Shown here one piece after another: positions 56,503-64,000 of a DNA stretch of 64,000 nt. The notes under the pieces were generated by a model that saw nothing but the letters and a program-made list of their open reading frames with translations, was not told the DNA's origin and did not search any database. Numbering within the stretch: position 1 is the stretch's first letter; the number at the start of each line of letters is the position of its first letter. Source of the DNA: Mrakia gelida (taxonomy: Eukaryota > Basidiomycota > Tremellomycetes > Cystofilobasidiales > Mrakiaceae); NCBI GenBank assembly GCA_024345305.1, contig BRON01000010.1, positions 682,001-746,000 on the forward strand. Direction: 5' to 3'. The position numbers were made by a program, and so were the translations under genes.

Positions 56503-58844
56503 TCACAACCTCAAACCCTTCAGCGCACCCTCGACTCCCTCCAAAGCAAACTCCACCGCCTCCCAAGCTCCCGAACTCTCATCCTCCTCTTCGTCCTCCT
56601 CCTCGTTGTCCCCTGCCTCGGCGGCGATCCTCGCAGCTCGAAGTCGTCGTCGCTCGTCGAGACGCGTTCGAAGAGGAGTCAACCAGAGTTGGTTTGTCGC
56701 TTCGAGGTGGGAGGGAGATCGGATGCCGCTCTGTTGATGGGCCGAGCAGAATATAAGCGAACACGTCAGTCAGGAACAGTTCGAAGGACGTCGAGGAACG
56801 TCGAAGTTCGAAGTGAAGGCTCGACTCGAACTCACCTCGTTCCTCGCGTCCATCCCCAGCGTCTGCTGATAAATCCCCAACGCCAGCACCACGAACACCG
56901 GTCCCGGTCCCCTTATCCACGTCTCCCCTTCTTCATCCTCCTTCGGCGCCCAAACAAAGATATCCTGCTCGTCGTCCCCAAGCGGCAACCTCCAAGCAGC
57001 CTCGCTGACCTTCCCCAATCCACCCTCCTCCTTCAACCACCCAAGCCCAGCTCCAGCGCCACCTCCGCTTGCGAGCAGAGCTCGAAGGAAATGCAAGCCA
57101 GCTGGTCTGAGCATCGGGAGCGGCGACTCCTTGTCCATGAGAGGAAGGATGAGACCGAGAGCTTTGGAGGGAGCGAGGAACGTCGGGGAGAGGAGGGTTG
57201 AGAGGAGAGCGAAGAGTTCCTTCCTCTGCGCTGGAGCGGGAGAGGAAGCCAGGGGTGCGAGGTAGGTTTGGAAGATCGTCTTGATGGTCTCCTCGCTCGG
57301 TCCAGGGAGGTTCTTCTTCTGTTGCTGTTGCTGAATCGCTCGAACGCATCCTTTCGCCCACCCGAGTCCTCCTGCTCCAGTCGAGGAAAGGAAGCCTTGT
57401 TCGACGGAGAGGTCTAGCCAGAGGGAAGGGTTGGAGGAGTGCGGGGACGGGATGGCGTTGAAGAAGTGATGAGGTTGAGGGTCCGGGGAGGAGAAGAGCT
57501 CCCAGGAGAGGAGGAGGAGGGCGAAGGTTGGGAGGGAGGTGGAGCCTGAAGGGGAGGTGGTGGAGAGGAGGGTGAGGAGGGATTGAGGGGTTGGGGTTGG
57601 AGAGGAAGGGTCGATGGCTGGGATGAGACGAAGGGTTGCTCGCTGGAGAAGAAATAACAAGGACGTGAAGGAAAGCCAGTCAGCGACGCGACGAACGAGA
57701 TCGGAACGACGAGCGAGAGAGGGACGAACAATCAAGTTCGGCATGCCTTGTGGCCATCCAGAGCTGTTGGCGGATGAGACGTCAAGCCCAGGGTAGAGGT
57801 GGACGAGACCTCCTGCGAGGATACCGAGCAAGATCGACTGATCAAACGAAACACGTCGAGAGTCAGAGAGCTGCATCTCTCTTTCCCTCTTCACACGCTA
57901 TTCCTCTCTTCATTCTACTGACCTTCTGCTCTCCCTTCGCACTCCAATCCTCAGTACCCATTCCCCAGCTCCTGGCAGCCTCGACAACCTCCCTCAGCCT
58001 GTCCATAACGAGTCTTGAAGTCGAGGGTCGAGGAGGGACCGAGCTCAGCGCTGCTGGGAGCATGCTCGCGAGGTTGAGGAAGGTTGGGAGGGACCTTTTG
58101 CTTGTGAGTCGGGGGATGGAAGAGGCGAGGAGTGCGAGGAGGGTGGGAAGCTCGGAAGAGAGAGCTGAGGGAGGGGTGTAGCGAGGGTGAGAAGAGGAGG
58201 AGGGGTGATGGTGATGATGGTGAGGATCGGAGTGGCCGAGGTCGTGTTCCTCCTCTACGTCTCCTCCATCCCCAGGCTCTTCATCCTCACTCCCCTCTTC
58301 TTCCTCGTCCTCCATGTCGTCCTCTTGAGCTTCAGCCTCCTCGACGAGAGCCTCGAGACGTTCCCCGACGGCCACCATGACCTCCCTTGGACTCGAGAAC
58401 TTGCCGACTCCCTCGAGGAGAAGCTTCTCGGCGGCGACCTTGACGGGAGAGGGTCGTGCGAGGAGAGGAGATAAAAGAGGGACGAGGTCGAGCGATGAAG
58501 GTTGAAGAGTTGAGGTCTGAGAGCGTAGAAGGCGAAGGAAGGAAGGGAGAGGTGTGAGCTCGTCGACTTTTGTTCTTCATCTCCCTCGACTCCCTCCTTC
58601 CATATGAAGCAGACCGCACTCAAACAGCAGCTGCAAGAGCCACGAAGGATTCTGTACTCACCATCCTGAACTCTCTGCTCTCCTGATCTTCTCCCGTCTC
58701 TCCATCTAGGACTTCCCAGAAAGACTCGAGGATGGCTGCCGTTTCGAGGTCCGACTCGGTCTGCTCCAGCTTGGACGAGAAGAGCGACACAAAGTTGGAC
58801 GCTTCCGACACCAGCGAGGTCTTGAGAGTGCTGAAATCGTCCAT
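56503..58844 (-). CDS. Helical-repeat protein, possibly Ybp1/ALF4/glomulin-like
   Basis: Minus-strand ATG at 58844 gives MDDFSTLKTSLVSEASNFVS and LETAAILESFWEVLDGETGE. After an intron come FSSPREVMVAVGERLEALVE, an acidic run (DDMEDEEEEGSEDEEPGDGG), a His6-containing linker, and then repeated hydrophobic helices: ELPTLLALLASSIPRL, SILLGILAGGLVHLYPGLDV, LPTFALLLLSWELFSS, TIKTIFQTYLAPLASS, LFALLSTLLSPTF. The tail is Arg-rich then acidic (EEEDEEEDESS) and ends GALKGLRL-stop at 56503. The length of about 650-700 residues and the all-helical layout fit the Ybp1/Ybp2-ALF4-glomulin family, whose metazoan member binds the RING subunit of cullin ligases; this is an impression of layout, not a motif match. 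The divergent neighbour is an F-box-like gene, 140 bp away. Confidence 0.5.
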
Positions 58845-58984
58845 ATTGAGTGAAAAGGGTTGCTGGGGTTTTGAGGGAACGGAGACGGAGGACCTGACCG
58901 AGCTCATCTCGACCTCGAAACGAATCGAAGTCTCCCCTCCTTCAAGCGACGGACGGTCATCATCTCCTCCCTCGGACCTTCAGC

Positions 58985-60038
58985 ATGGCGTCTTCTACAA
59001 CTCTCTCCTTGGACCGACCTCTCCCCTCCCTCCCCATCGAGCTCAAAAGGGAAATCCTCCGCTTCTGCGATCCCTCCAGCCTCGCCGCAACCTCTCGCTC
59101 ATCCCTCGCCTTCCTCGAGCTCTCCTCCCCTCTCCTGTATCGAGACATCACCATCGAAGGATATGGAGGCCTCAGCAGACTCCTCTGTACATCTGTGAGC
59201 ACCCGCTGATGCATTTTTCGCCCCTCCCTCGACCCCAAACGTGCGAAGAAAGCTCACCAAACCTCTCCTTCGTCTTTCCTCTCAGCGCGATCCATCCGAA
59301 CCCCCGACAACCAACGTCGATCCGTTCCTCGATCTAGGGCAGATCAAGACCTTCACGTTCGTCGCGACGCAGGAAGACTCAGAGGTTGAGATCCCACTTC
59401 GCCCTCCCTTCGTTCTAAACGGTCGTTTCCCCTCCTCCAACGTCCTCCTCTTGGACACCCTCACCCTTCGTCTCACTCGCGTCAATCCGACGCCCTTCTT
59501 CCATCTTCCCACCCTCTTGAACCTCCTCAACCGCTCCCACCTCGTCGCACAAGGCATCTCCGCCTCCATGGCTCCCCAGGACTCGTTCGCCTGCATCGAC
59601 CTCCCCTCCCTCCCTTCTTGGACTCGACTCGAGTCGGTCACCTTCATCGACAGCGGAGCCTTGGATCACCTTCGAACGAACCTCCTTCGAGATCAGATCA
59701 GACCCTTCGTCGTTGTCGTCTACGATCTCGTCGGCAGGTGGCCTTACGAGCGGTTCGACTGGACGGACGACTCAGTCATGAACTCGCTCGACGATTGTTT
59801 GGGAAGACTCGGGGTCGGACAGTTCCCAGAGAGTCTATGCCTGTTCCTCTCCCCCTGTCTAGAGAAGGTGGTCTTTCGAGTGAAGAATGGGGAGCAGTCG
59901 AGGTGGATCAGCGAGCTCATTCGGGACGTGTGGTCGGGGGTGGAGGTCGACGAGGAGACGCAGGAGAGGTGGGCTGGCTTGATTGAGTTTGAGGAGGTTG
60001 ATTCGGCTAGGAGGAGGTCTATGACTTTGGTGCACTGA
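58985..60038 (+). CDS. F-box-like protein, copy 2
   Basis: ATG at 58985. The N-terminal F-box-like segment LPSLPIELKREILRFCDPSS and LAFLELSSPLLYRDITIEGY closely follow the copy at 43031, including the intron position right after a RLLCTS/RELLCLR sequence (intron about 59196-59285). The second exon reads IKTFTFVATQEDSEVEI, VLLLDTLTLRLTRVNPTPFF, LPSWTRLESVTFIDSGALDH, FVVVVYDLVGRWPYERFDWT and LVHLR-like irregular leucine repeats, stopping at 60036-60038 (SMTLVH). An intron-like CTGACT...cttcag at about 60040-60129 may be a 3'-UTR intron. It is a probable Skp1-binding SCF adaptor by the N-terminal motif; its target is unknown. Confidence 0.7.
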
Positions 60039-60399
60039 TAAGTGAGTGCTCAGATTTATCTGCGATTCGCTCTCGTCCCTTGGTCGCTCGTAGCTGACTC
60101 TCTCTCTCTCTCGATCCTCTTCTCTTCAGGCCGCGTCGAACTTCGAGCAAGGACTCCTCATCAACAGCCCTCCTTCCTCTCCACCGCTGTCGCCTGGTAC
60201 TTACGATTCACGACTCTCTATGACGACTCCGTGTGCTACGAACTCTTCACCTGGAAGAAAAGCTGAGCCGAAGAAGCGCAACAACACGACGCACGACGCG
60301 CTCGTCTCACGAGTCTCGACTTTTCTCTCACAAAGTAAGGACACTTCGTCGGAGTCAGGTCATAATCATTACTAGAGCTACACAATAAGGTCTAGAGCT
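60039..60399. other. Convergent intergenic region
   Basis: About 360 nt containing the likely 3'-UTR intron of the F-box gene and shared 3' flanks. No independent gene is supported. Confidence 0.45.
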
Positions 60400-61079
60400 C
60401 TACTTGAACTCCTTGTCTCCTCCGGGGACGGTCTGAAATCGCGAGCAAAGAGCAAAGGCAAAAGTCAGCTCGACTTCTTCGGAACCTGAGGCCCTCGAAG
60501 AGAAAGCAACTCACCTTTCCAGTGAGCTTCTGGAATCCAGTCTTGATACCGTCGCTGATCTTCTCAGTGGTGGCGTGAGACCTAAACGTCGACGAAAAAA
60601 AAGAAGGAACACATCGTCAGAGGCCCGAGAGGAGATCGAGAGGAACGGGGGTCGACGACGAGGATGACGAGAGAGAGGGAAGGACGAAGAACGAACTGGG
60701 TGTGTCCAGACTTGGTACCGAGAGAGTCGACGGCCTTGTCCCTGTGGTGGGAAAAGGGTAACAGCGGAAAGCGAGGAGGGTAGGGAGAGGAGGAGGGGAA
60801 GGCGAAAGGAAGGTGAGCTCGAGTTCAACGAGATGGGGTGAGTGAGAGGGAGGAAACCAGAACGAACATGAAGTCTCCGTTAGATCCTCCGGTGGTTCCA
60901 GTGGTTCCGGTGGTAGCAGATTGGTTTCCAGTGAGGCTGAGGGAGAGTGGAAGCAAGGAGAAGAGCGGGAAAGTCGAAGGGAGAGGAGGGAGGGGAGGGA
61001 GGGACGAGCGAGGTCAGCTTCGTTGAGATGTCAAGCGCCAGAGGAGGAGGAAGCGAGGAAAGGTTACGAACTTGTTCAT
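60400..61079 (-). CDS. Small hydrophilic protein, paralogue-like to the gene at 38.5 kb
   Basis: Minus-strand ATG at 61079. The first exon is only 8 nt (donor GTTCGT). The exons join as MNNLTGNQSATTGTTGTTGG, SNGDFM, DKAVDSLGTKSGHTQ, SHATTEKISDGIKTGFQKLT, GK, TVPGGDKEFK, with the stop at 60400. It is about 70 residues, has no membrane segment, is Gly/Thr-rich then Lys-rich, and is predicted disordered to helical. The DKAVD start of the conserved part and the E-(K/M)-I-S-D ... TG ending mirror the Gln/Asn-rich protein at 38486-39338. Small proteins of this style are often stress- or stationary-phase-induced in fungi, but nothing in the sequence proves that role. Confidence 0.65.
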
Positions 61080-61749
61080 ATTGAAAGGAAGGGTTGAATG
61101 GAGTTGGAAGGTTGAAAAGAGGTTTGGGGGTTGATGGGGGTTGGAAGAAGGAGAGGGAGGTGGGCTGAAAGCTGGTTTTGATCCAGAACAGGCCCGCCAC
61201 ACGCGTCATTCTAGGGATCTGCAGAACTACTGGCGCACAGTTTTGCTTCCTGCCATCTTCGGCCCTGCAAGAGCGTCTATGATCGAATGCCGAAATAGAA
61301 GAGGAAGGGGACCGGAACGCGAGACGAAGCTCTTGGACGACGCGAGTCTGGCTTTCGAGCGCGTCGGCTTCTGGCCCTCCGAATCTCTGGAGACGAGCGA
61401 CATTGCCTTCAGTCGAATCAGAAATCTTAGGCAGCTGTACATAAACTGAGGTGTGCGCTTGAATTCGATGGGAAGGAGAGATATCGCGAACGAGAAAGAA
61501 AAGGCTCGTCGAAACGCGTCGCGAAAGTGAGCTGACTCTCTCGAGCGCCCCCTTGCTCGCTTCAACGTCTCGGCCTTCGGCTCAGCGCTCGCTACCTCTG
61601 CTTGATGTTCAGGGGAAAAAATGGGTATCTGGCAATAGAATAAACGGGTCTCTGAGCTTCGATAACTCGGTTAGTCCAGCCTCGATAACCGGACGAGTCG
61701 TCCTTCCTCTTCGCCTGACCCTTCCTTCTTGTCTCTCTCAACCACCAGC
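61080..61749. promoter_or_regulatory. Divergent intergenic region
   Basis: About 670 bp between divergent starts. An open stretch at 61141-61449 is Arg/Glu-rich with no homology that I recognise and no support as a gene. CTGACTCTC and cttgactctc motifs near 61534-61735 resemble intron ends and could reflect a 5'-UTR intron of the + gene. Confidence 0.4.
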
Positions 61750-63930
61750 ATGTCTTCCGATTCCTTTGTAGGCCAAACAACGAGCGAGATCCGAACCTCT
61801 CTGGACCTGGTCTCACTGGAGACGTACCTCGAGAAGAACCTCAAGGGATTCAAGGGGCCCATCAAGGTCAAGCAGTTCAATGTGAGCGGATCGAGCTCAA
61901 CATCCTCCCTCCGTCCCTTCGTCCTCTTCATCCTTGATGCTCGAAGCCCTTCGGCTCCCTTCTTCCACATCTGACTCATCCCTCGACTCTTCTGATCAAC
62001 AGAGCGGACAATCCAACCCAACTTATCTCCTCAGAGACGCAAAGTGAGCTCGCTTTGGCCACTTCCATCTCGGAAGAGCTCGCCCTGACTTCTCCTCCCT
62101 CCTCCCCTTCCAGCAACCAACCCACCGTCCTTCGTCGCAAGCCTCCAGGTGTGCTTCTCTCTCCTACAGCCGTACGTCACTCCTCTTTCCCCCTAGACTT
62201 TCTTGCCATCACTCACGCTCTCTTGTTCGGCCCTACAGCATGCGATTGAGCGAGAGCACCTCATCTTGTCCGCAATTCAATCGTACAACGAAGCTCTTCC
62301 TCACACCCAACTCAGCAAACGAGTCCCAGCCCCCAGGGTCTACGGAGAGGTCTGCACCGACGAGAGCGTCGTTGGAAGTCGTTTCTACCTCATGGAGTTT
62401 CTCGAGGGAAGGATTTTCGGGGACGTGAGATTGCAGGAGTTAGCGAAGGATGATAGGGAGGAATGGTGAGTCTTGGTTGTGTAGACCTTCTCTATACTGG
62501 CAGCTCTCAGCTCGGGCTGCTACGAGAAGGATATATCCTTCGTCCTCGTCCACCCGAGGGCATTCTGTGTCGTTGAGCTGACGCGTCGTCCGCTTCGTCT
62601 TTTTCAGCTGGCTCTCCGCCGTCGCCGCTCTCTCGGTTCGTCCACCATCCCCTCTTGTAGCTTCTACGTACCGCCAAGCTGACTTCGATATTTTCGCTTC
62701 ACAGAACCTCTCCTCGATCCCTCCCTCCTCCCTCAAAGCTCTCCCCACGTCCTTCTCACCCTCCCCCAAACCGTTCTTCGCTCGTCAACTCTCCTCCCTT
62801 CTCAAGATCAGCAACATCCAAGCAGCTGTTCCAGGCGTCGGACACATCTTAGCCGTCGAGAAGGAGCAGGCCGAGGTCGAGTCGTACTTCCTCAACGAGT
62901 GCGCGGCCGTCGACAGGTGGGGAGGTGAAGTCAGGCAAGGTATCGTGAGTTCCTCCTCTTCTCCCGCAGGTACAGCTCCTCAGCGCGAAAAGAACTGACG
63001 ATGGCACTCCTCCTTCTCCAGGTCCACGGAGACTACAAGCTCGATAACTTGATCTTCCATCCCACCGAGTGCGTCGCTTCGATCCCTCGACGCGTCTTCC
63101 TTTTTGCTGACCTTCCCTCCTCTTGATCATCTTGACTCGCAGGAACCGAGTCATCGGCATCCTCGACTGGGAGCTCTGCACCCTAGGTTCGTTCATCCAT
63201 CATCCTCGCTTTCGAAACGTCTCGATGCTTCGCTGACCTTCCTTCGTCGGTTCTTCTTTTCAGGTTCCCCTCTCGCCGATCTCGGAAATCTCCTCCTTCC
63301 CTTCTCTCTCCCACCATCTTCAGTACCTGATAAGCGTGCGTCCCATCACCATCCTCGTCCTTTCGTTCCATCTTCCTGTCCCTGACCTCGTCGCGTCTCC
63401 TCCCCTCTCCTTCTCTTTTCCAGTTCAACGCGGCCTCCTGCTCCCCATCGGCTCCGACGAAGTAACCTCGGCTCTCGGTCTCCCTTCGAAAAGCCGTCTC
63501 CTTTCGGAGTGGAGGAGAGGGATCATCCAAGGAGGAGGAACTGCTGAAGAGCTCGACAAAGCCATGGTCAGTCGGCTTCGTCTTCGTCTTCGTCTTCCTC
63601 GACCGAACCATTCTATGTGCTGACCCTGTTTCTTTTCTTCTTTTCATCAGCTCTGGGTCGAGGTATGGATGCTGTGGAGGCTCGCGATCATCATCCAAGG
63701 GATCGCTGCTCGAGTTCAACGAGGTACGCGTCCCCCTCGTTGCTCTTCCCTTCTTCTCTCTTCCTCGTTCGTCGACTGACCTCGAGCCTCCCCTTTGCTA
63801 CTCAGGACAAGCGTCGAGCGCCGAAGCGACGGAGCTCGGAAGTCGAGACACCTTTGGCTTGATTGGAGATATCTGTTTGCGGAAGATCAGAGATGGGAGG
63901 AGGGAGGGAGCCGCGAAGTCGAAGCTTTGA
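61750..63930 (+). CDS. Aminoglycoside phosphotransferase-fold kinase (ACAD10/11 N-domain type), peroxisomal
   Basis: ATG at 61750 (MSSDSFVGQTTSEIRTSLDL). The kinase-like fold shows a nucleotide-binding N-lobe (GPIKVKQFN joined to SGQSNPTYLL, then PTVLRRKPPGVLLSPTA), AIEREHLILSAIQSYNEALP, VPAPRVYGEVCTDES, FYLMEFLEGRIFGD, the catalytic Brenner loop VHGDYKLDNLIFHP (about 63020-63065), and the metal-binding GILDWELCTLGSPLADLG (about 63160-63285). This is the family of the N-terminal domain of human ACAD10/ACAD11, which phosphorylates 4-hydroxyacyl-CoA in fatty-acid breakdown. The protein ends AAKSKL-stop at 63928-63930, a canonical PTS1, so it should enter peroxisomes. No acyl-CoA dehydrogenase domain is attached; at about 400 residues this is the stand-alone form. 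Around ten introns, all frames compatible. Confidence 0.9.
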
Positions 63931-64000
63931 TTTTTGGAACGACGTCTCGATCTCGATTTTGCATGTTGCGCGTTACTCTCGAGACGCAGGAGAAGAAGAG

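Noticed and set aside
61141..61449. Arg/Glu-rich open frame upstream of the APH gene
   Set aside because: No homology, no splice signals, and it lies in a divergent promoter region.
1..64000. CRISPR arrays, insertion sequences, LTR or LINE elements
   Set aside because: No regularly spaced repeats, terminal repeats, reverse transcriptase or transposase motifs were found in any frame.

Overview
The window is nuclear DNA of a fungus, most likely a red-yeast-like basidiomycete (Pucciniomycotina, Microbotryomycetes, near Rhodotorula/Sporobolomyces; the lineage is inferred from style, not proven). Reasons: GC-rich sequence, densely packed genes on both strands, very many short introns (about 50-130 nt) with GT(G/A)AG, GTTCGT or GTCAGT donors and a nearly invariant CTGAC branch site, Ser/Pro-rich linkers, and fungal families (Mvp1, pseudokinase-AAA-GAF histidine-kinase relatives, Cdc4-type F-box/WD40, CorA, EH-domain protein). 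All gene models were spliced by eye, so outer coordinates are firmer than internal exon edges.

Layout. 1-2.3 kb: 3' part of an Mvp1-type sorting nexin (+). 2.6-9.7 kb: pseudokinase/AAA ATPase/GAF protein (+) built like the N-terminal two thirds of a fungal hybrid histidine kinase, but with no histidine-kinase core. About 9.3-18.7 kb: a tract where reading frames are repeatedly broken. It holds a DUF1749 alpha/beta-hydrolase relic (-), a COP9 signalosome subunit 6 relic (+) with an in-frame stop and several frame switches, and a poorly resolved coiled-coil gene (-). 20-21.7 kb: small multi-exon gene (+) with a tandem 150-bp exon/intron duplication. 22.7-25.2 kb: orphan intron-bearing gene (-). 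25.7-30 kb: a second, catalytically complete hybrid histidine kinase (+) with one suspected frameshift. 30.4-33.1 kb: GDP-mannose pyrophosphorylase (+). 34-38 kb: large disordered Ser/Pro-rich protein (+). 38.5-39.3 kb: small Gln/Asn-rich protein (-). 39.8-42.9 kb: CorA-type metal transporter (-). 43-44.1 kb: F-box-like gene (+). 44.5-46.8 kb: two genes with mitochondrial-type N-termini. 47.5-51.4 kb: Cdc4-type F-box/WD40 ubiquitin-ligase adaptor (-). 52.1-53.8 kb: unrecognised helical protein (-). 54.2-56.2 kb: EH-domain protein (+). 56.5-58.8 kb: possible Ybp1/ALF4/glomulin-like protein (-). 59-60 kb: second F-box-like gene (+). 60.4-61.1 kb: small protein related to the one at 38.5 kb (-). 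61.75-63.9 kb: aminoglycoside-phosphotransferase-fold protein (+) ending in a peroxisomal SKL signal.

How it fits together. There is no operon-like system. The themes are signalling (two histidine-kinase-related genes on one strand), cullin-RING ubiquitin ligases (a Cdc4-type adaptor, two F-box-like genes, a decayed CSN6 deneddylase subunit and possibly a glomulin-like cullin regulator), endosome/membrane traffic (Mvp1, EH protein) and cell-wall sugar supply (GDP-mannose). No tRNA, rRNA, CRISPR or convincing transposon was seen. The most notable observations are the localised decay tract containing CSN6, the histidine-kinase relative lacking its kinase core next to that tract, and a strongly over-represented palindrome GACGCGTC.
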